From contig NZ_CP054139.1 in assembly GCF_013283875.1 (NCBI RefSeq), forward strand, positions 5,766,001 through 5,830,000: a stretch of DNA of 64,000 bases, given 5' to 3'. Source of the stretch: Mucilaginibacter mali. Lineage in GTDB: Bacteria > Bacteroidota > Bacteroidia > Sphingobacteriales > Sphingobacteriaceae. Of this stretch, positions 46,264-55,130 are shown one piece after another. Below the pieces are notes generated by a model. That model did no database searches. It was not told where the DNA came from and was given only the letters and a program-made list of their open reading frames with translations. Positions within the stretch are counted from its first letter, which is position 1; every line of letters begins with the position of its first letter. The translations under genes and the position numbers were made by a program.

Positions 46264-48288
46264 ATGAAAAAGCAAAATAAAAAAACGCAGGCATCTAAAG
46301 CCGCGAAAGCGGTATCCGGAAACATTGATAATAAAGCACAGGAGAGCGAAAATAAGCATAACCATAGCGCGATTTTTGGAGAAAGAACTGAACTGATCTT
46401 TGCAGCATTAAGCGGGGCTTGCCTGGGTATCGGCTTCGGCCTGTCTTTTGTGGACGGTTTGCCTAAACAGGTGAGTTTGTGTTTGTACATAGCAGGATAC
46501 TTTTTCGGTGGCTTTTTTACAGCTAAAGAAGCGGTGGAAAGTATTGCCAAAGGGCATTTTGAAATAGACTTCCTGATGTTGGTGGCAGCAATCGGCGCAG
46601 CCATCCTGGGGCAATGGGCTGAAGGCAATTTGCTGCTATTCCTGTTCAGCCTGGGGCATTCGCTTGAACATTATGCAATGGGTAAAGCCACCAAGTCTAT
46701 TGCTGCATTGGCTCAACTGGCACCAAAGGAGGCAATTGTCCGACGAAATGACAATGAAGCTGAGGTAAGCATAGAAGAATTGGTGTTGGGAGATATTGTC
46801 ATTGTAAAACCGAATACTAAGATACCTGCTGATGGCGTAGTGATCAAAGGTACAAGCAGTGTCAATCAGGCACCGATCACAGGGGAAAGCATACCTGTTC
46901 AAAAATCGCCTATTCCGGATGCGGAGAAAGATTACAGCAAGGAGAAAAATCTGAAAGCCGAATATAAGGTCTTTGCAGGTACGATCAATGGCAGCGAAGT
47001 GCTGGAAATAAAAGTGATCAAAGTAGCCGCAGATTCTACACTGGCGCGGTTGGTCAAACTGGTGAATGATACCGAAGCGCAGAAATCCCCAACGCAGTTA
47101 TTCACCGACAAACTCCAAAAATACTATGTACCGGCAGTATTAATATTGGTTGCATTGCTTTTATGCGCACCTTTCGCGCTTAACGAACCATTCGGTAAAA
47201 GTTTTTACCGGGCTATGGCGGTACTGGTTGCTGCCAGTCCATGTGCTTTAGCTATCTCCACTCCAAGTGCGGTACTAAGTGCAATTGCCCGCGCAGCCCG
47301 TGGCGGCGTATTGATCAAGGGCGGCGGGCCGTTGGAACTATTAGGTGGCCTGACAGCTATAGCTTTTGATAAGACCGGCACACTCACTGAAGGCAAACCT
47401 AAATTAACCGCAGTAGTCGGGTTTAATAATACAAAGGAAGAAGATGTATTAAAGATCGCGGTGGCTGTTGAGAAACTGAGCGATCACCCGTTGGCTGCAG
47501 CCATTGTGCAGGGTGGCGAAGAAAGACTAAAGCATGAGGTTAAACCCGCAACTCACCTTCAGTCGGTTACGGGTCATGGCGTAAAAGCAGAAGTTAACGG
47601 CACAAAGGTAGTTATCGGCAACAGGGGACTTTTTAAGAAACTGGATAAAGAAGCTGACGAGCAGGCAAAGAAACTGGAAAGTGAAGGCAATACGACTATG
47701 CTGGTGGAGCGTGAAGGTGAAATCATTGGGATCATCGCGGTGATGGACACTCCACGACCGGAATCGAAAGCAGCTTTAACAAGATTGCAGGAGATAGGAA
47801 TCCGCCGCATGGTCATGCTAACAGGGGATAATCAGCAGGTGGCCGAAGCTGTGGCAAAACAAACCGGTATAACCGATGCCTGGGGTGGTCTGTTGCCTGA
47901 GCAAAAGGTAGATTCAATCAAGGAGCTGTTACGTAAAGAGAAGCAAGTAGCGATGGTAGGAGACGGTGTTAATGATGCCCCGGCTATGGCCAAAGCCACA
48001 GTTGGTATTGCAATGGGAGCTGCAGGTTCTGATGTGGCATTAGAAACAGCCGATGTGGCTTTAATGGCCGACAAACTTGATAACCTTCCGTTTGCTATTG
48101 CCCTTAGCCGCAGTTCGCGCCGGGTCATCCGTCAGAACCTTTTTATTAGCCTCGGCATGGTAGCAGTGCTTATCCCTTTAACGATAATGGGTATTGCTAA
48201 CATCGGCCCGGCAGTCATCGGTCATGAGGGGTCAACACTTGTAGTAGTGTTCAATGGATTACGGCTGCTCGCATTCAAAGCAAAATAG
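46264..48288 (+). CDS. Heavy-metal P-type ATPase, P1B-4 type (Co/Zn/Cd-like)
   Basis: A 674-residue P1B ATPase. Actuator motif TGES, phosphorylation site DKTGTLTEG and hinge GDGVNDAPAMAKA are intact. The metal-binding membrane motif is SPC (AASPCALAIS) rather than CPC, and a helix near the C-terminus carries HEGSTLVVVFNGLRLL. SPC plus HEGxT marks the P1B-4 subgroup, linked to Co2+, Zn2+ or Fe2+ export rather than Cu+. It lacks an N-terminal CxxC metal domain; the N-terminus is Lys-rich with a short HNH stretch. 33 nt after cusB. Confidence 0.93.
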   Translation: MKKQNKKTQASKAAKAVSGNIDNKAQESENKHNHSAIFGERTELIFAALSGACLGIGFGLSFVDGLPKQVSLCLYIAGYFFGGFFTAKEAVESIAKGHFEIDFLMLVAAIGAAILGQWAEGNLLLFLFSLGHSLEHYAMGKATKSIAALAQLAPKEAIVRRNDNEAEVSIEELVLGDIVIVKPNTKIPADGVVIKGTSSVNQAPITGESIPVQKSPIPDAEKDYSKEKNLKAEYKVFAGTINGSEVLEIKVIKVAADSTLARLVKLVNDTEAQKSPTQLFTDKLQKYYVPAVLILVALLLCAPFALNEPFGKSFYRAMAVLVAASPCALAISTPSAVLSAIARAARGGVLIKGGGPLELLGGLTAIAFDKTGTLTEGKPKLTAVVGFNNTKEEDVLKIAVAVEKLSDHPLAAAIVQGGEERLKHEVKPATHLQSVTGHGVKAEVNGTKVVIGNRGLFKKLDKEADEQAKKLESEGNTTMLVEREGEIIGIIAVMDTPRPESKAALTRLQEIGIRRMVMLTGDNQQVAEAVAKQTGITDAWGGLLPEQKVDSIKELLRKEKQVAMVGDGVNDAPAMAKATVGIAMGAAGSDVALETADVALMADKLDNLPFAIALSRSSRRVIRQNLFISLGMVAVLIPLTIMGIANIGPAVIGHEGSTLVVVFNGLRLLAFKAK

Positions 48289-48299
48289 AAATTTCAAAA

Positions 48300-48422
48300 A
48301 TGTTTTTTATGAAAGCGGTAAACCACAAAAGGCAACCCAAAACGATTGCTGAAAAGCAGCAATACGATTCTTTGGTTAGGTTACTCGCTAAAATTATGGT
48401 TAGCATAACCCTGAAAGAGTGA
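48300..48422 (+). CDS. Possible 40-residue protein
   Basis: An ATG frame of 41 codons beginning 11 nt after the ATPase stop, in the same operon direction. The product (residues RQPKTIAEKQQYDSLVRLLA in its middle) is basic and amphipathic. I do not recognise it; it could be the start of a truncated gene. Weak support. Confidence 0.3.
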   Translation: MFFMKAVNHKRQPKTIAEKQQYDSLVRLLAKIMVSITLKE

Positions 48423-48628
48423 AGTGATAAAGGGATTTATAAGTAGGAAACCTTTGTTTTTTATAGCTTCATTTATAGGTGAGTTTCGATACCCGCTTAC
48501 TTTTAATAATAAAATTAATTAAGTTGTTTATTTTCAATAAGTTATCAATTTGATGTATCGGGCCCCAAATAGGATTTAAAATTATTCTGCTTGATCCATT
48601 ATTAGATGATTGCGGGTTTTTAAAAAAG

Positions 48629-48663
48629 AAAAACGGGAGAGAATTTCTAAAATTCTCCCGTTT
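48629..48663. terminator. Terminator-like hairpin at the island edge
   Basis: AAACGGGAGA(G)AATT pairs with AATTCTCCCGTTT, with one bulged base. An A run precedes it. It is followed directly by TAGCGGAATG, as is a second hairpin at 60258. Confidence 0.6.
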
Positions 48664-48678
48664 AGCGGAATGCCCATG

Positions 48679-48855
48679 CTAAAGTAATTGTTGGGTATTC
48701 ATGTATTCGATAAACATTGGAACCTTTCCTACACATTGAGAAACATTGAAGTCGACCCTGGTGGCCTCTGCCTTTCCTTTTTTTGTTGTAACTAAGATCA
48801 CCCCATTTGCGCCTTGAGATCCATAAATCACTGTCGCGTCAGCATCCTTCAATAA
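48679..48855 (-). pseudogene. Fragment of a SusC-type TonB-receptor plug domain
   Basis: About 58 codons on the minus strand read LLKDADATVIYGSQGANGVI, then LVTTKKGKAEATRVDFNV, then NTQQLL and a stop. This is the highly conserved end of the SusC plug. Nothing before or after belongs to the receptor, so an internal piece is left, and the stop comes where the barrel should begin. It differs from the same region of the SusC gene at 29029, so it is not a copy of it. Confidence 0.75.
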
Positions 48856-49002
48856 GTTGTTTTCAGAATGATCAACGTATGAATATTCAAAAAAATACCG
48901 TGAAAATACGGTATTGCAAATATGATAGCTATTCCTATATTTATTTGATATTAAATAACTGCCCTGCGGCCTGTGCGGGGATGTCCTTAACCTTAAAGCA
49001 TT

Positions 49003-49903
49003 ATGATCACTAAATTGAGATTCTTCCTTTTTACGGTTTTGTTTTTTGCCGGGCTGGCAGCTTATGCCCAGAACGAGAACGGACGTTTTGTTTGCCTGTA
49101 CGGGATGGAATACGGGATGATCAGTCATGGCGGGCATGTGGTGATCTATGGTTCGCGCAAGCTGATCGGCTGGGGACCGAGTAATTTTGATGTTTTTTCG
49201 GCCAGGTCGGATTATGCCTCGCTGTTCCGGATCGTGGCGGCTGATCCGAAAATGTTCGCGACGCTGGCGCATCCGGCGCAGACGGATTACTCGAATTTGG
49301 CGGCGCAGCCTTATAACCTGACAGCGCATCAGGCGGTTTGCGGGGTGGCGGTGAGCAGAGGGCCTGCGTTTTCCAAAAAGGCGGATTATTCGGACCGGCC
49401 GCCGATGAGTTATTACAGCTATTATAAGAAACTCCTGTCGCTGGGTTACAGTGTAGGCCCGACGATGGATCATGATAACCACAATACGACTTTCGGGCGG
49501 ATGTCGGCAATGCGGACGGCGGTGCTGGTGCAGGTATTGAACCGGGACAGTATTATCGCGGCTTATAAGGCCAACCGTTTTTATGCGACGGAGGACGGTA
49601 ACGTGAAAGTGGATTTTACCATCAACGGGATGCCGCTGGGGAGTTATATCAGGAACAGCGGTAACCTGGTCATTAAGGTGGCGGTTACGGATCCCGGATC
49701 AGGGGGATGGGGTAAAATCGATCAAGCTGATGTTCGGGAAGCCGGGCAGTGGGCAGATGCCGGTGGCTTTGGCGAACAGTACGACGGCTACACTGAACAA
49801 GCCCCTGTCATTGCAGCCCGGGGAAGCTTTTTATTATTACGCGGAGATTGTCCAGCAGGATGGCGACCGTATTTATACTTCACCGATCTGGGCAAAAAAC
49901 TAA
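49003..49903 (+). pseudogene. Secreted PHP-domain (metal hydrolase) gene, truncated and frameshifted
   Basis: After a normal signal peptide (FFAGLAAYA-Q) the protein enters the middle of a PHP-type metal phosphoesterase domain (FVCLYGMEYGMISHGGHVVI, TLAHPAQTDYSNLA, VGPTMDHDNHNTTFGR); the first half, where the family has its leading metal-binding His, is missing. Around 49695 (CCCGGATC) the frame is lost: in the +1 frame the text continues with the family-like GDGVKSIKLMFGKPGSG and PGEAFYYYAEIVQQDGDRIY, ending at TAA 49901. Two lesions argue that it is not functional. Confidence 0.75.
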
Positions 49904-50048
49904 ATGATTTAAAAAAACAAGGTTTGATGAACGATATTCCTTTTTCTGGCATCGTCTCAATAACCGGGAGATCGACCGGAAAATATGCGCGCGACTTGGC
50001 CATTTCAACAGGCACCTGTTCCTGAACATTAATTAATTATCACACGAT

Positions 50049-53021
50049 ATGAATAAGCCGGAAAAAAACAAGTGGGTCAAGCTCTGCTTTGTATTCCGAA
50101 AAACCTACGTCTTTATCAGCTATGAAGATGGCATGGGTAACAAGGTCGAAAAGGCAGGTAAGGAATTCCGCACGGTTGACCTGCCTTTTTTTACTTCCGT
50201 AAGGATTAATACCGCGATCGACGCCCATTTGGCGCAGATGCTGGATGCCGAACCGCGTGAGCGCATGACCCCCTATGGACCCAAGAACCTCCCGCTTGCG
50301 ATATTCGTCGATCAGGAACTTGATTTGCCGCTGAAAACATTGGTCGGCAGGTTGTGGAGCATTCGGAATTTTAATTATTGGCGAGATCTGTTTGGCCATT
50401 TGCTTGATCACAAAAATTACCAATTCATTCATCACCGGGTCATCCGTAAACGCCCCGCCTTCGAATTACCCTTTCGGATTGCAATATTCGGGGATAGCGC
50501 AGGCGAGATCCGATCAAAGATCGAAGACTGGAACTGGCTTAAAACAGATCCTAATACCCAGGAATATGGCTTGCAGTTAATAAACGCGGATAGCCTCGCC
50601 GGCCAGCAACAGGAGGATATAGATATCCTGATCATGAACACGCCGCGTTCCCCGGAGTGGAAGGATATCCCGGCTATTGCTCCCCGTTTTGTCATCTTGC
50701 TTGACGCTTTTTATCCGGAATGGACCGGGATGCATACCCATTACCCGGACTCGAGCCTGCTCGTTATCCACGAGATACCCCGGGACAACGGGAGAATATT
50801 TTTAAAGGAGCTGCTTTACAGTATTATTCATGATTACCCGCTACATGAAGCTGTGGCTTTTGCGGTCCAGCGCAGCAGCCCGCTTGATGTGGCCCCCGTG
50901 CTGTTTACCGATGCCGTCGCCAATCATTCCCTGCGTATTGTCGACGGACTTGACGGCTTTAAAGCAAGCGTTGCGCAATACGCGAGCACCGTAAATCCAG
51001 GTGACCTGAACCAATTTATCCAAAAGCTTCCACCTTCGGCGGGAGATAAACTGCGTACTGCCTTTTCGGGCAGTTCAGGATTAGGGGGCTATTTTCATAG
51101 CATGAAGTCTTTTGGCGGTGATTTTGGTCGCGAAACAAGCGGCCTGGTACCGCTGTCCGGTGAGATCCAATATTTTAAAACTTATCAGCAGCCGCAGTTT
51201 GACCGGTATATTGCCGACATAAAATCATTGTCCAATACGCCTGAAATATTTGAAGCTTTCCGGCAAAACCAGCAGCGGGTCGTCGATGCCACGCTGGACC
51301 AGTTGACCGACACCCTGCGCTATATTCCCACGAACCGCTTCAGCCCCCTATTTCATGGCGGGCGCTATCGCCTGAACGTTCAGATCGGGCAGCACTCAGC
51401 AGAGAGCCTCATGACCGGCAACATCGGCCCGATCGATCCGTTGCTGCCTGACCCTGATGACAAGGAAGGTCATGAACTGGAGGTTGTTGTCTTTCCCAAA
51501 GATTTTATCCTGACTTCGAAACCTCGGAAAAAGATCAAACTGCCTTTACTGGGCGGTTCAACCATTGCACGTTTTTTGCTGGAAATTCCTCCCGGGCGCG
51601 ACCGGGCCCAGCTGCGGTTTGGCATTTTTCGAAAAAACTACCTGTTACAGGCATTTATACTGGAGGCGGCTTTAGGCGATGATTTTAAAACGCTGGATAC
51701 GCCGGCCATTACCGTGAGGATGGATCTTGCCACTTCTGCCAAATACACCAATCTGGACCAGGTTGGGCAGCGTGATCTCTATATTGGCATTAATGCCGGG
51801 AACGACGGCACCCACTCGCTGTTCATCAAGGATGACGATATTGTCCGGGAAGTACACGGCCTGAATGAAAGCATTTTAAAGGATGCCCAGGATGAATTTA
51901 GCAATTTACTGAAAACGGCCTATTTCAATGGAAAATACCTCCGGTTCCCGCTGTTTGCGACCACGGCCGATCATGAGGCTTTTTTTGCAGAGGTGCGTAA
52001 GTTCGCCAAGATCGGCCGCCTCTATTATGACCGTCTGTTTTCCAGTAACGACAAAGCTTTCAGAGCCAGCTTGCGGCGGTTGCGTGATCATAAAGACCTG
52101 TCTTTCCAGATCGCCCGTCATGAGGTAAACTACGCTTTTCCCTGGGCGCTGATCTATGACTATTATCTTTTGCCACCCGCTGCGGGGGCTGCCGAATACC
52201 CGGTTTGCATGGGCGAACGATTGGACGAGGACCTTTATGCTGAATTCAAATGTGCCGACGGAGAAGGCTGCCCGCATAACCCCGGCCTGTCCACGTACTG
52301 CATAGAAGGTTTTTGGGGCTTCCGGCACAGGATCGAGCAATTGCTTACTACCGTGGATAAGCCCCTGGACACCGTGCCCGTTGTCGACGGCAAAAATAAA
52401 AAGGTATTCTATGTTAACAATTTCAGTGAGCCCTATAGCAATCAGCTGCGCACCAAATTAATGACGGACTATCCACTACAGGAAATTACCCATGAGTGCG
52501 ACCTTATCGACCTGCTGTGGAACGAACAGTCGCGGCCCTCTTCGCTGGTTGTTTTCGGCCACCTGGAGACAAAGACGATACCAGGCGAACCGCCGGAAGA
52601 ACGCATCTTAACGTTTCTGCGCGACACCTGGCCCGCTGACGCCGGGAACCTGCCGCTGAATAAATGGCTTTACCACCGGTTGCTGATCAATAAGATCACC
52701 AAAGACGACTCCTGGTCGGGGGAGCCATTGCCGGTTGTTTTCCTGATCAGCTGCTATAACGCAACCATGACTGTCAATTCACTCAATTCCATGATCCAGG
52801 ATTTTCATACTGCCGGCGCATCAGCCGTCATCGGGACCGAATGCGAGATCACCCCGGACCTCGGTGCTGCATTTATCAGCGAAGTGTTGGATTCGCTTTA
52901 TCTCGACCGCAAAGAACTGGGCGAAGCGATCCAGGCTTTCAATCAAAACAGGTTTCGCTCTTATAACCCACTGGCTTTTGTCTTCACCTGCTTTGGCAAC
53001 AGCAACCTTAAAATCACCTAA
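50049..53021 (+). CDS. Large CHAT-like (caspase-like) peptidase
   Basis: A 990-residue protein with no signal or membrane segment. The C-terminal ~160 residues follow the CHAT plan: a strand ending in His (SSLVVFGHLETK, His838), a strand ending in Cys (VVFLISCYNAT, Cys902), then the family-like tail (AGASAVIGTECEITPDLGAA and LGEAIQAFNQNRFRSYNPLA). The 64-residue His-Cys spacing fits. The N-terminal third (FRIAIFGDSAGE, DIDILIMNTPR, FVILLDAFYPEW) resembles a second CHAT-type fold without the Cys. The middle is beta-rich and unassigned. A membrane-protein gene follows after 1 nt. The protease assignment is good but not certain; the target is unknown. Confidence 0.75.
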   Translation: MNKPEKNKWVKLCFVFRKTYVFISYEDGMGNKVEKAGKEFRTVDLPFFTSVRINTAIDAHLAQMLDAEPRERMTPYGPKNLPLAIFVDQELDLPLKTLVGRLWSIRNFNYWRDLFGHLLDHKNYQFIHHRVIRKRPAFELPFRIAIFGDSAGEIRSKIEDWNWLKTDPNTQEYGLQLINADSLAGQQQEDIDILIMNTPRSPEWKDIPAIAPRFVILLDAFYPEWTGMHTHYPDSSLLVIHEIPRDNGRIFLKELLYSIIHDYPLHEAVAFAVQRSSPLDVAPVLFTDAVANHSLRIVDGLDGFKASVAQYASTVNPGDLNQFIQKLPPSAGDKLRTAFSGSSGLGGYFHSMKSFGGDFGRETSGLVPLSGEIQYFKTYQQPQFDRYIADIKSLSNTPEIFEAFRQNQQRVVDATLDQLTDTLRYIPTNRFSPLFHGGRYRLNVQIGQHSAESLMTGNIGPIDPLLPDPDDKEGHELEVVVFPKDFILTSKPRKKIKLPLLGGSTIARFLLEIPPGRDRAQLRFGIFRKNYLLQAFILEAALGDDFKTLDTPAITVRMDLATSAKYTNLDQVGQRDLYIGINAGNDGTHSLFIKDDDIVREVHGLNESILKDAQDEFSNLLKTAYFNGKYLRFPLFATTADHEAFFAEVRKFAKIGRLYYDRLFSSNDKAFRASLRRLRDHKDLSFQIARHEVNYAFPWALIYDYYLLPPAAGAAEYPVCMGERLDEDLYAEFKCADGEGCPHNPGLSTYCIEGFWGFRHRIEQLLTTVDKPLDTVPVVDGKNKKVFYVNNFSEPYSNQLRTKLMTDYPLQEITHECDLIDLLWNEQSRPSSLVVFGHLETKTIPGEPPEERILTFLRDTWPADAGNLPLNKWLYHRLLINKITKDDSWSGEPLPVVFLISCYNATMTVNSLNSMIQDFHTAGASAVIGTECEITPDLGAAFISEVLDSLYLDRKELGEAIQAFNQNRFRSYNPLAFVFTCFGNSNLKIT

Positions 53022-53022
53022 C

Positions 53023-55014
53023 ATGAAAAAAGCTCTAACCCTTATCCTGGTATTCCTGGCCGCCGCCGGGTACGCACAGACGACCATCATTGCGCAGGGA
53101 AGCCCATTTGAATTGAAAACAGACAAGCCGCAGGTGATACCGGTTACGTTAAGAATGGATAAGCCGACCGAACTTCATTTTGATACGGTGAGCGTGTTTT
53201 CAGCGCGGAATGGCAATGTCTCAGCTGAAGCCTATCGTAAAGGAATCGCTATCTCCTGGGACCAGCGGCAGTCCCTGCTGAAACTAACCGTTGACCCGGC
53301 ATTGCTGGATGCACAGGGTACCTATGATGTCAATTTGCGCTATCATATTGGTAGTTCTACCGATAACTTATACCTCAACCTCAGCCTGGTTCGCTCGCCG
53401 GCTGTGCTTACCGTCGATAAAATAAACATCACGGAGCAGGGCACCGACCGAAAAGCCGATTCCTTGATCATTACTGAGACCAGCGGTAAAGCCGGTGCCG
53501 GCAGCTTAAAGCTAAGCTTTTGTTATGTTCCTGGTGTGCCTAAAGGCAGGCTGATCACGTTGCCTCAGCAGCCTATTGACGTGTTGCCCGGTGGCCAGAC
53601 CACCGTAGCCTATCACATCGACGAGGACCTTTTTAAAACACTTCCCATCGGGGAAACGGTTGGCAAGCTACAGCTGACATCCAATTCGATCGCCGCACCC
53701 ATCCCCGTACAGGTCGATATTTGGAACAAACGCAGCCGGTGGTGGATTGTTCTCACCGTTTTTACGGGCTTGCTGATCGGCACCCTTGTCCGGCATGTGC
53801 TTAAAGACAAAAAAGATCGCGAGCAGGCCAGGCTGAACGGCCTGCAGCTGGTCAGGGACATCAAGGATTATACCGGCACGATTGAAGATCCCAAGTTCCA
53901 GGCCGCCATGAACGCTATCGTGCAGGATGTGCTTACTGCCATTGCACCTTCCAACAATGCTGTCTTGTTAGCGGGCGTAAGCGCGATCACGGATAAGATC
54001 GATGCCGCCCGCAAAAAATACAATAGCCAAAAGGATACCTTTGAAAGCATCCTGAATACCAGTAAGACCAATTATAACAGCCTGAAAGCGGAGCTTTTTG
54101 ATGACAGCCTGCTGCCCCAGGTTTCCAGGATACTGGCCGCTTCACAGCAAAGCCTGAATAAAGCAGGGGAAAAGCTGGACGCATTTAATCCCACGGAAGC
54201 GGAGGTCTGGCTTAGCAAAGCGAAAGACCAGGAAAAAGCAGGACTGCTGAGTTACATCGCCTATATCAACAGCCTCATTTCCTTTATGAATTCTCCTGCC
54301 AATTACCTGCCGGCCCTGCCCGCCGGCAATGACACCGCCGCGGTCATCCAGAGTTTTACGCAGGCGGCACAGTCAACCTACAGCGCCTCCTTCAGCATGG
54401 GCGTACAGGATGCCAAAAGCGCGCTTCTGGCTGCCAACAGTATCCAGCAGGACCTCAATGCAGCACTTGACAAGCTTGAAACAGGGGTACTTAACTTTTA
54501 CAACAGCGGCAATGCCCTGGCCGCCAACCACCCTGATTTTATCGCCGCGATCACCAAATGGTTCGATGCGCTCAAGAATATGGTCAATAATACCGATGCC
54601 AAATTACAGCCTGTCGCTTATTGGAACCCGGCACTTTTAACTGCGCTGAATGCTGTATGGCCGAACGTGGTTGCCGTTTCGCAAATCACATTGGGGGACG
54701 GGGAAAGCCAGGCCGCATTCGCATTTGCAGCGCGTTTTTTCAGCGGATCCGGCATTCCGGCACCCGGCACACCGTTGGCGGACCTGGACCTGGCAGACCT
54801 GGACGACTCCTACCGGAGCGTTTACGGGCAATATCTGCAATCCAATATCATACAATTGCTGGCGCTTACGCTACTGATCGGGCTCGGCGGGTTTCTGACC
54901 TACGGGAAAAACTTTGTCGGCTATCCCGAAGAGTTCATCACGATCTTTCTGCTGTCGTTTTCGCTCGATATCACGGCCGACAGCATCGCACAGCTAAGAA
55001 ACAGGCCGGCCTGA
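53023..55014 (+). CDS. Membrane protein with extracytoplasmic beta domain and coiled-coil region
   Basis: 663 residues from ATG 53023, one nt after the CHAT gene stop, which decides the start (a longer frame back to 52864 lies inside the CHAT gene). It has a signal peptide (~1-18), ~215 residues of beta-rich extracytoplasmic domain, a membrane helix (WWIVLTVFTGLLIGTLVRHV, ~240-258), ~345 helical residues on the cytoplasmic side with coiled-coil character (TSKTNYNSLKAELFDDSLLP, AQSTYSASFSMGVQDA), and two more helices (~608-655). I do not recognise the family. Tight coupling to the CHAT gene suggests they work together, for instance as anchor or pore for the peptidase. Confidence 0.75.
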   Translation: MKKALTLILVFLAAAGYAQTTIIAQGSPFELKTDKPQVIPVTLRMDKPTELHFDTVSVFSARNGNVSAEAYRKGIAISWDQRQSLLKLTVDPALLDAQGTYDVNLRYHIGSSTDNLYLNLSLVRSPAVLTVDKINITEQGTDRKADSLIITETSGKAGAGSLKLSFCYVPGVPKGRLITLPQQPIDVLPGGQTTVAYHIDEDLFKTLPIGETVGKLQLTSNSIAAPIPVQVDIWNKRSRWWIVLTVFTGLLIGTLVRHVLKDKKDREQARLNGLQLVRDIKDYTGTIEDPKFQAAMNAIVQDVLTAIAPSNNAVLLAGVSAITDKIDAARKKYNSQKDTFESILNTSKTNYNSLKAELFDDSLLPQVSRILAASQQSLNKAGEKLDAFNPTEAEVWLSKAKDQEKAGLLSYIAYINSLISFMNSPANYLPALPAGNDTAAVIQSFTQAAQSTYSASFSMGVQDAKSALLAANSIQQDLNAALDKLETGVLNFYNSGNALAANHPDFIAAITKWFDALKNMVNNTDAKLQPVAYWNPALLTALNAVWPNVVAVSQITLGDGESQAAFAFAARFFSGSGIPAPGTPLADLDLADLDDSYRSVYGQYLQSNIIQLLALTLLIGLGGFLTYGKNFVGYPEEFITIFLLSFSLDITADSIAQLRNRPA

Positions 55015-55130
55015 GTGATGCTGAGCGCGCAGAGCGCCGTTAGTTATTATATTAATTTGAACATATTTTTATTTATAAAAATAATTAACTTTATCATTAT
55101 CAGACCTTAACAATTTAAGACGCTTATCAC

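Noticed and set aside
48679..49482. A 267-codon minus-strand frame
   Set aside because: Only its last ~58 codons match a TonB plug; the rest is antisense to the PHP-domain remnant. Kept only the fragment.
50049..53021. Reading the CHAT locus as a known TPR-CHAT/Craspase or gasdermin system
   Set aside because: No TPR repeats, no CRISPR genes and no ~260-residue gasdermin-like protein are present in the neighbourhood.
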